A stretch of 64,000 nucleotides of DNA from Streptomyces sp. NBC_01716 (GCF_036248275.1 NZ_CP109181.1:2790001-2854000), one strand, 5' to 3'; positions 42,055 through 51,198 are shown, counted from the stretch's first letter. Translations and numbers: made by a program. Notes: generated by a model not told the origin, from the sequence alone.

Positions 42055-43604
42055 CCGCCGCCGCCGGGGGTGCCCGGACGGTCAGGGGCCGGTGCCGTAC
42101 GGGAGCGGTCCTGCGGACGCGGTGGCGGGACGTTTTCGCAGACGGCAGTGGCGCCGTTCGCGGGCGGCGCGGGGAGCAGCGGCGTCGCTGCCACGGCGGG
42201 CGCCCTCGGGGGCGGCTCCGACGGCTCCCGGGGCGCGGCCGGTACGGCGTGTGCCTCGTCCGAGGTGACATCGGTCTGCCAGCCGTACCGGTCGAGCGCG
42301 CTGACGAGCGCCCCCACCATCCGCGGGTCGAACTGACTGCCCGCGCACCGCCGCAGCTCCACCAGCGCCGTCGCCACGGGCCGCGCCCGCCGGTAGGACC
42401 GGGTGGATGTCATCGCGTCGAAGGCGTCCGCGACGGCGACGACGCGTGCGAACTCGGGGATCTCGGCGCCCGCCAGGCCGTAGGGATAGCCGCTGCCGTC
42501 CAGCCGTTCGTGGTGGTGCAGGATCGCCAGCCTGGCCTCCCCGAGGAAGCCGATGCCGCGCACGATCTCGTGGCCGTACTCGGGGTGCAGCTCGATGACG
42601 CGCCGCTCCTCGGGGGTCAGCGGGCCGTCCTTGCGCAGCACGCGCGTGGGGACACCGAGCTTGCCCACGTCGTGCAGGATTCCGGCGAACCGGAGGACCT
42701 CCAGGCGCTCGTGGTCCATGCCCAGCTCGCGGGCGATCATCGCCGACGCCCGCCCGACACGTTCGCTGTGGCCGCGTGTGTACCGGTCCTTGATGTCGAC
42801 GGCCTGCACGAGTGCCCTGATGGTCGCCTGGTGCGCGGCGCGTTCGCGGTGGTACTGCGCGAAGACCCAGCAGGAGATGTAGACCGGCAGCAGTACGAAG
42901 AGCGCGGAGGGCGGGCCGTACGGGCTGCGCCAGAGCACGGCCATCATCAGGCCCGCCAGGGCGTGCGCGCCGTACGGTGCGAGCGAGCGCGGCAGCAGGC
43001 CGCGCCAGGCCGTGCGGACGGACTGGCGTTCGGCGGTCACGAAGATGCCGCCGTCGAGCGCGCTCAGGACCAGACAGAAGGCGAGCGCTCCGGCCCCCGC
43101 GGGCAGCAGGGCGTACGGGAAGTCCGGGACGCCGGGGCTGCCGTGGCCGGAGTGCGCGGTGCCGCCGAGCGCGGCCGGGCCCGCGAGGAGCCGGTGGGCC
43201 AGGGAGGTGGCCCAGGTGGCGATAGCGAGCTGAGCGGCCCGCCATACGCGGCGGACCCCGGCCGGCCGCCGCGCCACCCGGCCGCAGAGCCCGCCGGGAA
43301 CGGCCACGAGGGCCGCCGCGGCGGGCGGCAGCAGGAACGCCGCGGCGAGCAGTACGGGAAAGAACGATCCGGCGACGACGGGCACCGAGCCGCGTACCGG
43401 CCTCCTGAGGAGGCGGAAGCGGGCGGGGGTCTCGCAGAGGGCGTACAGCGTGCCCAGGAGGAGCACGGCGGGCCAGAGACTGTCCGGCCCCGCCGCGGAG
43501 AAGGGACGTAACGCGGGCAGCGTGAACGCGGGAAGCACGCACGCGAGCGCGGCCAGCACGGCGCAGCAGATGTAGACCCGCGCAGCCCCAGGAGTGGCCT
43601 TCAC
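42051..43604 (-). CDS. Membrane-bound HD-GYP phosphodiesterase
   Basis: This 517-residue protein has about eight membrane segments (residues 10-265) and a complete HD-GYP domain: HSERVGRAS, ILHDVGKLGVP (HD), HPEYGHEI, and HHERLDGSGYPYGLAG (GYP), then ADAFDAMTSTRSYRRA. HD-GYP enzymes degrade c-di-GMP, which in Streptomyces controls development through BldD. A Pro/Ala-rich C-terminal tail of about 70 residues follows. GTG start with GAAGG upstream. It is cotranscribed with the degenerate HD partner. It lies next to sigR/rsrA but is separated from them by a terminator. Confidence 0.9.
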   Translation of the reverse strand: MKATPGAARVYICCAVLAALACVLPAFTLPALRPFSAAGPDSLWPAVLLLGTLYALCETPARFRLLRRPVRGSVPVVAGSFFPVLLAAAFLLPPAAAALVAVPGGLCGRVARRPAGVRRVWRAAQLAIATWATSLAHRLLAGPAALGGTAHSGHGSPGVPDFPYALLPAGAGALAFCLVLSALDGGIFVTAERQSVRTAWRGLLPRSLAPYGAHALAGLMMAVLWRSPYGPPSALFVLLPVYISCWVFAQYHRERAAHQATIRALVQAVDIKDRYTRGHSERVGRASAMIARELGMDHERLEVLRFAGILHDVGKLGVPTRVLRKDGPLTPEERRVIELHPEYGHEIVRGIGFLGEARLAILHHHERLDGSGYPYGLAGAEIPEFARVVAVADAFDAMTSTRSYRRARPVATALVELRRCAGSQFDPRMVGALVSALDRYGWQTDVTSDEAHAVPAAPREPSEPPPRAPAVAATPLLPAPPANGATAVCENVPPPRPQDRSRTAPAPDRPGTPGGGG

Positions 43605-43734
43605 CGTGCCTTCACCCCGCCCCCACCACTTGGCACCGGCCCGAAACAAAGCGTCAGGCTAGCGAGTTGGGTGAGGGCTCACGGGCCGGCGGCGGCGATT
43701 AGCACCATCGGGTGATGCGCGCGCGAACGCACGC

Positions 43735-43765
43735 GGGGCGCGCCGCGATGTGCGCGGCGCGCCCC
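43735..43765 (-). terminator. Terminator after rsrA
   Basis: GGGGCGCGCCGCG and its exact complement form a 13-bp stem with a 5-nt loop, 35 bp downstream of the rsrA stop. Confidence 0.85.
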
Positions 43766-43799
43766 GAAGGCGTATTTCTGCGGCCCGGCCGCTCGACCG

Positions 43800-44120
43800 T
43801 TACTCCCCGGCCGTGGCCGTCCGGTCCGTGTCGACGGCTGTCACATCCCGCTCGGGCACGGTGTGGCCCGCACGGATGAGGTCGATGCGCCCCATGACCT
43901 TGGCGCGCAGGTCGGTGGGTACGTCGTCGTGTCCGCAGCACCGCTTGACCAGCTTCTTCACGGCCTGTTCGAGTCCGTACTTCTCCAGACACGGCGAGCA
44001 CTCGTCGAAGTGCTCCTCGAACTTCGTGCAGTCCTTGTCCGGCATCTCCCGGTCGAGATACTCGTAGAGGTGGTCAAGGACCTCTGAGCAATCCGTCTCG
44101 TGCGGCTCTCCGCAACTCAT
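43800..44120 (-). CDS. rsrA: Zinc-binding redox-sensing anti-sigma factor RsrA
   Basis: This 106-residue ZAS-family protein has all the known cysteines and histidine in place: Cys3, Cys11, His37, Cys41, Cys44, Cys61 and Cys62. His37xxxCys41xxCys44 is the zinc motif; Cys11 and Cys44 are the trigger disulfide pair in S. coelicolor. RsrA holds sigma-R until thiol oxidation ejects zinc. Its ATG overlaps the sigR stop by 4 bp, coupling the two. It is almost identical to its S. coelicolor homologue. In the cytosol it is kept reduced by thioredoxin. Confidence 0.97.
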   Translation of the reverse strand: MSCGEPHETDCSEVLDHLYEYLDREMPDKDCTKFEEHFDECSPCLEKYGLEQAVKKLVKRCCGHDDVPTDLRAKVMGRIDLIRAGHTVPERDVTAVDTDRTATAGE

Positions 44121-44962
44121 GAGCCCGAGCCTTTCCGATCGTCCGACGACTCTCCGGCGCCGGCCGGGGCAAGCCCGCGCTCGCGGGCGTAGTCCTCAAG
44201 CATGCCGCGCAGTTGACGCCGGCCACGGTGCAGCCGCGACATCACCGTACCGATGGGTGTCCCCATGATGTCCGCGATCTCCTTGTACGCAAAGCCCTCT
44301 ACATCGGCGAGATACACCGCGATGCGGAACTCCTCGGGAATCGCCTGGAGCGCTTCCTTCACGTCGGAGTCGGGAAGGTGGTCGAGCGCCTGGGACTCGG
44401 CGGAACGCAGACCGGTCGACATGTGCGACTCGGCGCGCGCCAGCTGCCAGTCCTCGATCTCCTCGGCGGCGCTGCGCTGGGGCTCTCGCTGCTTCTTGCG
44501 GTACGAGTTGATGAAGGTGTTGGTGAGGATGCGGTACATCCACGCCTTGAGGTTGGTGCCCTCACGGAATTGGTGGAAGGAGCCGTACGCCTTGGCGTAG
44601 GTCTCCTGCACGAGATCCTCGGCATCGGCCGGGTTGCGCGTCATGCGCAGGGCGGCCGAGTACATCTGGTCGAGATAGCCGAGTGCGTCCCGCTCGAATC
44701 GGGCGTTGCGCTCGGCGGCTGACTCTTCCTTGTGGCCGTCGTCGGTCCCTGTGTCGGTCCCAGTGACCGGACCCACCTCCTCCAACGCTGTGGCAGGCCC
44801 GAAGGCGGACCCACTCGAATCGGAGAATAGTCGACCTTGTGTCCGGGCGGGCTTCGTGGGCGCCTCGGCCGACGACCTGGCGTGTGTGGTCCTGGGTGCG
44901 GAGAGCACCGTCCACTCCACTTCGGTGGCGTGCGACCGGGCGGGGCAGATGGTCGATCCCAT
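44117..44962 (-). CDS. sigR: Thiol-oxidative stress ECF sigma factor SigR (long form SigR')
   Basis: The full 281-residue frame matches the S. coelicolor long form, sigma-R'. Regions 2 ([23 protein letters not shown]) and 4 ([25 protein letters not shown]) are typical of ECF41-unrelated group 4 factors. Two starts are expected: ATG 44962 with GGGAG upstream (unstable long form, from the SigR-dependent promoter) and an internal start near GTG 44776 (about 219 residues), which would give the stable sigma-R after a constitutive promoter inside the extension. The N-terminal 62 residues are not part of the sigma fold and carry a Clp degradation signal in S. coelicolor. RsrA is encoded immediately downstream. 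Confidence 0.95.
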   Translation of the reverse strand: MGSTICPARSHATEVEWTVLSAPRTTHARSSAEAPTKPARTQGRLFSDSSGSAFGPATALEEVGPVTGTDTGTDDGHKEESAAERNARFERDALGYLDQMYSAALRMTRNPADAEDLVQETYAKAYGSFHQFREGTNLKAWMYRILTNTFINSYRKKQREPQRSAAEEIEDWQLARAESHMSTGLRSAESQALDHLPDSDVKEALQAIPEEFRIAVYLADVEGFAYKEIADIMGTPIGTVMSRLHRGRRQLRGMLEDYARERGLAPAGAGESSDDRKGSGS

Positions 44963-45006
44963 ACGACGGACTCCCTTTCCAGGATCTGTATACCGACACC
45001 TCGCAC

Positions 45007-45033
45007 AACAGTCGTCACCGACCGCACATTCCC
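45007..45033 (-). promoter_or_regulatory. SigR-dependent promoter of sigR (sigRp2)
   Basis: On the minus strand GGGAAT (45033-45028) is followed after exactly 18 nt by GTT (45009-45007), a perfect match to the sigma-R consensus GGGAAT-N18-GTT. The distance to the long-form start codon is about 45 bp. It drives the autoinduced transcript. The promoter begins 20 bp downstream of the hydrolase gene's stop. Confidence 0.93.
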
Positions 45034-45053
45034 GGGTGACCGGACACGCCGCG

Positions 45054-45722
45054 TCAGCGGGCCGACTGTGATGCGATCCACTTCCCGACGCCGTCGGTGA
45101 TCACGGCCAGGGCCTCTTCCTGACTGAGGGTGGCCCGCTTGGGGACGTTGAAGGAGTGGTCTCCGTACGGCACCTCGATCAGCTCGTAACCGCCGTCGGA
45201 ACGCCCGTCCGGAAACTGCCCGGGGAACTCCCCGGGCTTCCCGAAGGGGTCGTTCCCGCCCTGGACGACGAGGGTCGGCACCCCGGCGCCGAGCAGTTCG
45301 GCGGCGCGGCTCTTCTCGGGCCGGCCCGGCGGGTGCAACGGAAAGCTCAGCGCCAGTACGGCGTGGGCGCCCAGCTCCCGCGCCGTACGGCAGGCCACCC
45401 GCGCCCCGGCGCTGCGTCCGCCCGCCACGACGGGCAGACCGGGCTTCGCCAGCGCCGGCCAGAGTGCCCGCCAGCCGGTGTCGAGGGTCTTCGGAGCGGG
45501 CGCGAGCTTCTTCCCGGCCACCCGCCAGGGCTGCTCGACCAGGGCCACGGTCACCCCGAGCGGCGGCAGGGCGGCGGCGAGGGCCTGGAGGTCCCGCGCC
45601 TCGATGCCGCCGCCCGCGCCGTGGCCGACGGCGAGGACAAGGCGCGCCGCCGTCCCCTTCTTGGGAGGGTGCCAGGTGATACGGGCGTCGCCCGCGGGAG
45701 TCTCGACGGTCTCGCTCTGCAT
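45054..45722 (-). CDS. Alpha/beta hydrolase (KANL3/TEX30-like)
   Basis: This 222-residue hydrolase has the nucleophile elbow [10 protein letters not shown] (Ser in GRSAG), an oxyanion loop VGHGAGGG near the N-terminus, a probable acid in QGGNDPFG and the catalytic His in YGDHSF. No signal peptide. The substrate is unknown; relatives act on small esters or peptides. The ATG at 45722 lies 58 bp downstream of the 33-copy repeat tract, which therefore occupies its promoter region. It ends just before the sigR promoter, so readthrough could add to sigR expression. Confidence 0.82.
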   Translation of the reverse strand: MQSETVETPAGDARITWHPPKKGTAARLVLAVGHGAGGGIEARDLQALAAALPPLGVTVALVEQPWRVAGKKLAPAPKTLDTGWRALWPALAKPGLPVVAGGRSAGARVACRTARELGAHAVLALSFPLHPPGRPEKSRAAELLGAGVPTLVVQGGNDPFGKPGEFPGQFPDGRSDGGYELIEVPYGDHSFNVPKRATLSQEEALAVITDGVGKWIASQSAR

Positions 45723-45780
45723 GACACCAGGATCACATCGGCGCGTCCTCCTCAGGAGAAGGCGCTCTCAGGACCCGGAA

Positions 45781-46044
45781 GGCGCGGAGGCGCGGAGGCG
45801 CGGAGGCGCGGAGGCGCGGAGGCGCGGAGGCGCGGAGGCGCGGAGGCGCGGAGGCGCGGAGGCGCGGAGGCGCGGAGGCGCGGAGGCGCGGAGGCGCGGA
45901 GGCGCGGAGGCGCGGAGGCGCGGAGGCGCGGAGGCGCGGAGGCGCGGAGGCGCGGAGGCGCGGAGGCGCGGAGGCGCGGAGGCGCGGAGGCGCGGAGGCG
46001 CGGAGGCGCGGAGGCGCGGAGGCGCGGAGGCGCGGAGGCGCGGA
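45781..46044. repeat. 33 perfect tandem copies of an 8-bp unit (GGCGCGGA)
   Basis: Thirty-three uninterrupted identical units of GGCGCGGA fill 264 bp, confirmed because 240-bp steps in the numbering fall on the same unit phase. They lie between the stop of the HMCES gene and the start region of the hydrolase gene, both on the minus strand. Because 8 is not a multiple of 3, every frame through it is open, giving spurious Arg/Ala/Gly ORFs. G-pairs every few bases could form two-tier G-quadruplexes on the + strand. It should be unstable by replication slippage. Confidence 0.97.
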
Positions 46045-46047
46045 GGC

Positions 46048-46863
46048 TCAGAAGAGGGTGCTCTCCTCGGGCGCGGCCAGCTCCTCCAGCAGCTCCGGAC
46101 CGTTGTTCCGTACGTTGCTGACGGCCGTCGCCACCGGATAGGCCCGCATCAGCCCCTCGGGCGGCGGAGCCAGCAGTTCACGCAGGTCGTCCAGGTCCGT
46201 ACGCGCCGGATCCAGCCAGGAGTCCCACCGGTCGGGCGTCAGCATCAGCGGCATCCGGGGGTGGATGTCGGCGAGCGAGGACGGCCCCTCGGCCGGGGCC
46301 ACCCCGAGCGGGCCCGTCTCCGCCTCGGTCGTGATGACCGAGCAGGTCACCCACCAGGCGTTGGGGTGGTCGTCGGGCAGGGTCTTGTCGCGCCAGAACT
46401 CGTACAGACCGGCCATCGCCATGACCGACCCGTCGGCCGGGGTGACGAAGTACGGCTGCTTGCGGGGCCGCTTCTTCTTGCCCTTCTCCTCCAGCTGCCG
46501 CTCCTCGGCGGCGGTGACCCACTCGTAGTAGCCGTCGGCCGGTATCAGACAGCGCCGGGAGGTGAAGGGGCGCCGGAAGGACGGCTTCTCGTGCACGGTC
46601 TCGGCCCGCGCGTTGATCATCCGGGCGCCGCCCTCGGGGGTCTTGGACCAGGAGGGCACGAGCCCCCACTTGAGCGTGCGGAGCTGCCGTACGGGGGCGG
46701 GATCGTCGGTGCCCTTCACCGGGCGCTCCAGGACCACGTACACCTCTTTGGTAGGTGCCACGTTCCAGTCGGCGGCGAGGGTCTCATCGGGCTCCCACTT
46801 CTCCACCTCGAAGAGACCGACGAGATCCTCCGGCTTCCGGCTCGCCGCGTACCGACCGCACAT
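46048..46863 (-). CDS. SOS response-associated HMCES/YedK-type abasic-site protein
   Basis: This 271-residue SRAP protein forms a stable DNA-protein crosslink with abasic sites in single-stranded DNA. Cys2 (MCGRYAA), which becomes the N-terminal thiazolidine nucleophile after Met removal, is present; the Asn in INARAET, Glu in DGYYEW and His in HPRMPL complete the active site. The ATG at 46863 was chosen so that Cys2 follows Met; the frame extends 10 codons upstream. An insertion rich in Lys/Glu (EERQLEEKGKKKRPRKQ) is typical of actinobacterial members. Its 3' end directly abuts the 8-bp repeat tract. Confidence 0.92.
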   Translation of the reverse strand: MCGRYAASRKPEDLVGLFEVEKWEPDETLAADWNVAPTKEVYVVLERPVKGTDDPAPVRQLRTLKWGLVPSWSKTPEGGARMINARAETVHEKPSFRRPFTSRRCLIPADGYYEWVTAAEERQLEEKGKKKRPRKQPYFVTPADGSVMAMAGLYEFWRDKTLPDDHPNAWWVTCSVITTEAETGPLGVAPAEGPSSLADIHPRMPLMLTPDRWDSWLDPARTDLDDLRELLAPPPEGLMRAYPVATAVSNVRNNGPELLEELAAPEESTLF

Positions 46864-46983
46864 GCTCAACCACTCCTCGACCTGCCGACGCACTCGCGCC
46901 GGGTCACGCTACCGACACGCCACCAACCCTCGCAGATTGTCCGCCGTCGGCGTGGGCCGCTTCGCGGAGAGGGGGCCGCCATG

Positions 46984-47019
46984 CCTGTCGGGGCCGGGGA
47001 GCACCCCGGCCCCGACAGG
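46984..47019. terminator. Strong hairpin between the LPMO and HMCES genes
   Basis: CCTGTCGGGGCCGGGG and its exact complement form a 16-bp stem with an AGCA loop, 28 bp after the LPMO stop. Confidence 0.9.
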
Positions 47020-47047
47020 GACATGTGTCAGCTCGACTCCGCTTCGG

Positions 47048-47563
47048 TCAGCGGATGTTGACGTCGATGCAGGAGTAGAACGCCATCGGGGTGTCGGCGA
47101 TGTTCCAGACGGCCAGGACCTTCTGGTTGCCGCGGATGCTGCCGAAGTTGACGTTGTGGCTCACGGTCGCGCCGGGCGTGGCACCACCGTCGTTGAACTC
47201 GGCGACCTTGGTGTTGCCGACGAAGTACTGCCAGGTCGTGGTGCGGTGCCGCGCGGTCAGCGTCCAGTTGAACGTCTGGTTGACGCCGACGTTGGAGCGC
47301 TGCCAGCCCTTGTTGTCGTCGTTGAGGTCGGCGAAGCGCGCGAGCCCACCGTTGCAGCTCTTCAGGCCCTTCGGGCCTTCGACGCTCTGCGGCTCCCACT
47401 TGATCTCGCCGCAGGAGACGACGCCGGTCTTGCACTGGTCCTGCCGGCTGGCGGGCGAGTTGACCCAGCCGTGCGCGGAGGCGGCCGGGGCGGGGAGAGT
47501 GACGGCGATGATCGGCGCGACCGCCGCACTCAGGACGAGGGCGAGCCGAGTTTTCTTGTGCAT
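47048..47563 (-). CDS. Secreted chitin-active lytic polysaccharide monooxygenase (AA10)
   Basis: This 171-residue protein has a signal peptide cleaved at ASA|HGWV so that His31 becomes the N-terminal copper ligand; the second histidine of the brace is His106 in LTARHRTT. It lacks an appended carbohydrate-binding module, so it is a compact 141-residue mature AA10 enzyme, formerly CBM33. Four cysteines support two disulfides. It oxidatively cuts crystalline chitin (or cellulose) outside the cell. AAGGAG lies 6 nt before the ATG. A dre-like site upstream places it in the DasR regulon, feeding chitooligomers to DasABC. Confidence 0.93.
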   Translation of the reverse strand: MHKKTRLALVLSAAVAPIIAVTLPAPAASAHGWVNSPASRQDQCKTGVVSCGEIKWEPQSVEGPKGLKSCNGGLARFADLNDDNKGWQRSNVGVNQTFNWTLTARHRTTTWQYFVGNTKVAEFNDGGATPGATVSHNVNFGSIRGNQKVLAVWNIADTPMAFYSCIDVNIR

Positions 47564-47911
47564 GACAACTCCTTCGTGGTGACGCCCGACGGGACCGGCG
47601 CCCGAGGCGCGGGCGGCCGGGGCCCGTTACGGACTCACTGCGTGTGGGGAACTCGCGAAGGTGCACGAACAGTTGCATCGACAGCCACAGAGATCCGGTG
47701 ACGGTCCGGTGGAGCGCTGTCGCGGGGCTTACCAGTACTCGAATGTTCTACTAGGTCTAGACCATGGCAGCAGCTCTCGGGTGTCGTCAAGACTTGAACT
47801 GCCCTTGACCGCAGGTGGCTTGAATGCCCCTGTCCGCTGTGCGAGGCCCCCGCCCCGCACACAAGTGCCACACTGCGACGACGCACATCCTCCTAAGGAG
47901 CCGCCCGAGCG
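47564..47911. other. Divergent regulatory region between LPMO and M50 peptidase genes
   Basis: These 348 bp contain no gene. They hold the dre site at 47751-47766, an AT-richer stretch around 47735-47790 that probably includes the LPMO promoter, and a ribosome binding site (AAGGAG) just before the peptidase start. Nothing else was recognised. Confidence 0.5.
47751..47766. promoter_or_regulatory. DasR operator (dre) upstream of the LPMO gene
   Basis: CTAGGTCTAGACCATG contains the perfectly palindromic dre core GGTCTAGACC. It lies about 190 bp upstream of the LPMO start codon. Confidence 0.8.
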
Positions 47912-48649
47912 ATGATCAGCACCGACTCCAGCGCCCTCGCGGCCGCCTCCATAGCCGATCTGTGGGATCGCGTCTTCGGCACCCAGCCCGTCCCGGAGGA
48001 CTGGCTGGTGATCGCGACCGCCGCCGTCGCGCTCGTCGCCGTCGGCCCGCGGCCCCTCTGGCGCCTGTCCCGCAACGCCGTGACCATCGCCCACGAGGGC
48101 GGGCACGGCCTCGTCGCCCTCCTCACCGGCCGCAAGCTCGACGGCATCCGCCTGCACTCCGACACCTCGGGCCTCACCGTCAGCCGCGGCAAGCCCACCG
48201 GCATCGGCATGATCCTCACCGCGGCGGCCGGCTACACGGCACCGTCCCTGCTGGGCCTCGGCGGCGCCTGGCTGCTCACCGCGCACCACATCACGCTGCT
48301 GCTCTGGCTGGCGACGGCCCTGCTTCTGGTGATGCTGGTCATGATCCGCAACGCGTACGGGGCGCTCACCGTCATCGTGACGGGTGCCGCCTTCCTGCTG
48401 ATCTCCTGGTTGACGGGTCCCACCGTGCAGGCCGCGTTCGCTTACGCCGCCGTGTGGTTCCTGCTCCTCGGCGGCGTACGGCCGGCCTTCGAGCTCCAGT
48501 CCAAGCGGCGGCACGGCGGCGCCCCCGACTCCGACGCCGACCAGCTCGCACGGCTGACGCACGTGCCGCCGGCGATGTGGCTGTTCCTCTTCCACGCCGT
48601 CTCGCTGTGCTCGCTGATCGGCGGAGGGACCTGGCTGCTGGGGTTGTAG
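47912..48649 (+). CDS. M50B-family membrane metalloprotease homologue
   Basis: This 245-residue integral membrane protein has the HEGGH zinc motif (residues 66-70) in the first membrane region and about six hydrophobic segments in all. It is of the short M50B type (without PDZ), unlike the RseP site-2 proteases. It may cleave membrane-embedded substrates; targets unknown. AAGGAG precedes the ATG. It is upstream of aroA on the same strand but separated by 120 bp containing a possible aroA promoter, so probably a separate unit. Confidence 0.85.
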   Translation: MISTDSSALAAASIADLWDRVFGTQPVPEDWLVIATAAVALVAVGPRPLWRLSRNAVTIAHEGGHGLVALLTGRKLDGIRLHSDTSGLTVSRGKPTGIGMILTAAAGYTAPSLLGLGGAWLLTAHHITLLLWLATALLLVMLVMIRNAYGALTVIVTGAAFLLISWLTGPTVQAAFAYAAVWFLLLGGVRPAFELQSKRRHGGAPDSDADQLARLTHVPPAMWLFLFHAVSLCSLIGGGTWLLGL

Positions 48650-48769
48650 GACGGGCGCGTGAGGCGTCGCGAGCCGGCCGGACGCTCCCATACCACCTTC
48701 GTATTACGCCCCGATTTCAACGTATTTGATCGGGATCGCGGCCGTTGTGCAGCCATTAAAGTAAAGACC

Positions 48770-50146
48770 ATGACCGAAAGCGCCGTGCACCCTGCCCTCT
48801 GGCCCGCCCCTCACGCGAGCGGGGCCGTCGAAGCGACGGTCACCGTGCCCGGTTCGAAATCGGTCACGAACCGTGGCCTCGTCCTCGCCGCGCTCGCCGC
48901 CGAACCGGGCTGGCTGCGTCGGCCCCTGCGCTCCCGCGACACCCTCCTGATGGCGGACGCCCTGCGCGCGATGGGCGTCGGCATCGAGGAGACGGTCTCC
49001 TCCAGCTCGGTCGCCGCGGGGTCCATGACCCCCGTACGCGGCGCGGGCAGCCCCTCGTTCACCGGCGAGGCCTGGCGGATCTTCCCCAACGGTCTGCACG
49101 GCCCGGCCACGGTCGACGTCGGCAACGCCGGCACGGTCATGCGCTTCCTGCCGCCCGTCGCGACCCTCGCCGACGGACCCATCCACTTCGACGGCGACCC
49201 CCGCTCCTACGTACGCCCGCTCCACGGCGTCATCGACGCCCTGCGCGCCCTCGGCGCCCGCATCGAGGACGAGGGGCGTGGATCGCTCCCGCTGACCGTG
49301 CACGGCGGCGGCGCGCTCGACGGCGGCACCGTCGAGATCGACGCCTCCGCGTCGTCCCAGTTCGTCTCCGCGCTGCTGCTCTCCGCCCCGCGCTTCAACC
49401 AGGGCGTCGAGGTACGGCACGTGGGCGCCACCCTGCCGTCGCTGCCGCACATCCGCATGACCGTCGACATGCTGCGCGGCGTCGGCGCCCAGGTCGACGA
49501 GCCGGAGACGGGCGGCGAGCCGAACGTCTGGCGGGTCTCCCCCAGCGCTGTGCTCGGCCGGGACCTGACCGTGGAGCCGGACCTCTCCAACGCCCAGCCG
49601 TTCCTCGCCGCCGCCCTCGTGACCGGCGGCCGGGTGACCGTACGGGACTGGCCCACCCGCACCACACAGCCCGGTGACGCGCTGCGCCGGATCTTCACCG
49701 AAATGGGCGGTTCCTGTGAACTGACCGCGCAGGGGCTCCACTTCACCGGCTCCGGCCGGATCCACGGCATCGACATCGATCTGGGCGAGGTCGGCGAACT
49801 GACCCCCGGCATCGCCGCCGTCGCGGCGCTCGCCGACGGCCCGTCCACCCTGCGCGGCGTCGCCCATCTGCGGCTGCACGAGACGGACCGGCTGGCCGCC
49901 CTCACCAAGGAGATCAACGAGCTCGGCGGGGACGTCACCGAGACCGCCGACGGCCTCCACATCCGCCCGCGCCCCCTGCACAGCGGTGTCTTCCACACCT
50001 ACGACGACCACCGCATGGCCACGGCCGGCTCGATCATCGGCCTCGTCGTCCCCGGTGTGGAGATCGAGAACGTCGCGACGACCTCCAAGACCCTGCCCGA
50101 TTTCCCGCGGATGTGGACCGAGATGCTCGCGGGAGCGGGAGCCTGA
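48770..50146 (+). CDS. aroA: 3-phosphoshikimate 1-carboxyvinyltransferase (EPSP synthase)
   Basis: This 458-residue enzyme joins PEP and shikimate-3-phosphate in aromatic amino-acid synthesis. Two inverse alpha/beta domains are complete: [16 protein letters not shown] (Lys, Ser, Arg for S3P), [14 protein letters not shown] (PEP site), [29 protein letters not shown] and [12 protein letters not shown]. The Ala/Gly at the NAGT motif is the glyphosate-sensitive residue pattern (class I). No ribosome binding site precedes ATG 48770; TAAAGT lies 8 nt upstream, so it may be leaderless. It is cotranscribed with rsgA, 4 bp apart. The neighbouring sigR/rsrA order is as in other streptomycetes. Confidence 0.95.
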   Translation: MTESAVHPALWPAPHASGAVEATVTVPGSKSVTNRGLVLAALAAEPGWLRRPLRSRDTLLMADALRAMGVGIEETVSSSSVAAGSMTPVRGAGSPSFTGEAWRIFPNGLHGPATVDVGNAGTVMRFLPPVATLADGPIHFDGDPRSYVRPLHGVIDALRALGARIEDEGRGSLPLTVHGGGALDGGTVEIDASASSQFVSALLLSAPRFNQGVEVRHVGATLPSLPHIRMTVDMLRGVGAQVDEPETGGEPNVWRVSPSAVLGRDLTVEPDLSNAQPFLAAALVTGGRVTVRDWPTRTTQPGDALRRIFTEMGGSCELTAQGLHFTGSGRIHGIDIDLGEVGELTPGIAAVAALADGPSTLRGVAHLRLHETDRLAALTKEINELGGDVTETADGLHIRPRPLHSGVFHTYDDHRMATAGSIIGLVVPGVEIENVATTSKTLPDFPRMWTEMLAGAGA

Positions 50147-50150
50147 CGCG

Positions 50151-51161
50151 ATGCGGCGCTACGGCAAGAACCCGGACGAGGACGACATCCGCTCCCGCCC
50201 CAACCCCAAGGGCAACCGACCGCGCACCAACATCCGTCCCAAGCACGAGGACGCGGCCGAGGGAATGGTGCTGACCGTCGACCGGGGCCGGCTGACCTGT
50301 CTGGTGGGCGACACCGTCGTCCTGGCGATGAAGGCGCGGGAGCTGGGCCGCAAGGCCGCCGTGGTCGGCGACCAGGTGTGGCTCGTCGGGGACCTCAGCG
50401 GCAAGAAGGACACGCTGGCGCGCATCGTACGGATCGAGAAGCGCCGCTCCGTACTGAGGCGCACGGCGGACGACGACGACCCGTACGAGCGCGTGATCGT
50501 CGCCAACGCCGACCAGCTCGCCGTGGTCACCGCCCTCGCCGACCCCGAGCCGCGGCCCCGTCTGATCGACCGCTGTCTGGTCGCCGCCTTCGACGCGGGC
50601 CTCGAACCGCTGCTGATCCTGACGAAGTCCGACCTGGCGCCGGCGGACGAACTCCTGGAGACCTACCGGCCGTTGGGTATCCGATACGTCGTCACGCGAC
50701 GGGACGAACTGGAAACGGGCGAGGCCGCCGACCGCGTACGCGATTACCTCTCGGGCCGTACGACCGCGTTCGTCGGGCACTCCGGCGTCGGCAAGACGAC
50801 CCTGGTCAACGCGCTCGTCCCGGACGAGCGCCGCCGGACGACCGGCCAGGTCAACGCCGTCACCGGGCGCGGCAGGCACACCACCACGTCCGCGCTGGCG
50901 CTGCCGCTGGAGAAGACGGACGGCTGGGTCATCGACACTCCCGGCATCCGTTCCTTCGGTCTGAACCACGTCGATCCCTCGCGCGTCATCCTGGCCTTCC
51001 CGGATCTCGTACCGGGGACGGAGAACTGTCCGCGCGCGTGCAGCCACGACGAGCCGGACTGCGCGCTCGACGCGTGGGTGGCCGAGGGGCACGCGGACCC
51101 GTCGAGGCTCGACTCACTGCGCCGGCTGCTCTCGACCCGGGAACGGCGCGAGGGCGACTGA
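50151..51161 (+). CDS. rsgA: Ribosome small-subunit-dependent GTPase RsgA
   Basis: This 336-residue circularly permuted GTPase has an N-terminal OB fold, then motifs in the order G4 (TKSD), G1 (GHSGVGKTT), G3 (DTPG), followed by a C-terminal zinc knuckle (ENCPRACSHDEPDCAL). RsgA promotes 30S maturation. The N-terminus (MRRYGKNPDEDD) is basic and disordered. It starts 4 bp after the aroA stop, forming an operon; such a link between aroA and rsgA is common in Streptomyces. Confidence 0.95.
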   Translation: MRRYGKNPDEDDIRSRPNPKGNRPRTNIRPKHEDAAEGMVLTVDRGRLTCLVGDTVVLAMKARELGRKAAVVGDQVWLVGDLSGKKDTLARIVRIEKRRSVLRRTADDDDPYERVIVANADQLAVVTALADPEPRPRLIDRCLVAAFDAGLEPLLILTKSDLAPADELLETYRPLGIRYVVTRRDELETGEAADRVRDYLSGRTTAFVGHSGVGKTTLVNALVPDERRRTTGQVNAVTGRGRHTTTSALALPLEKTDGWVIDTPGIRSFGLNHVDPSRVILAFPDLVPGTENCPRACSHDEPDCALDAWVAEGHADPSRLDSLRRLLSTRERREGD

Positions 51162-51198
51162 TCCCCCACCGGCCGCGCCATGTTTGCCCTCTGCAAGC

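Noticed and set aside
45781..46044. CRISPR-like array
   Set aside because: The units are contiguous 8-mers with no spacers and there are no cas genes.
45478..47061. Long ORFs rich in Arg-Ala-Gly across the repeat tract
   Set aside because: An 8-bp unit without stop triplets keeps all frames open; the flanks of these frames are shadows of the hydrolase and HMCES genes.
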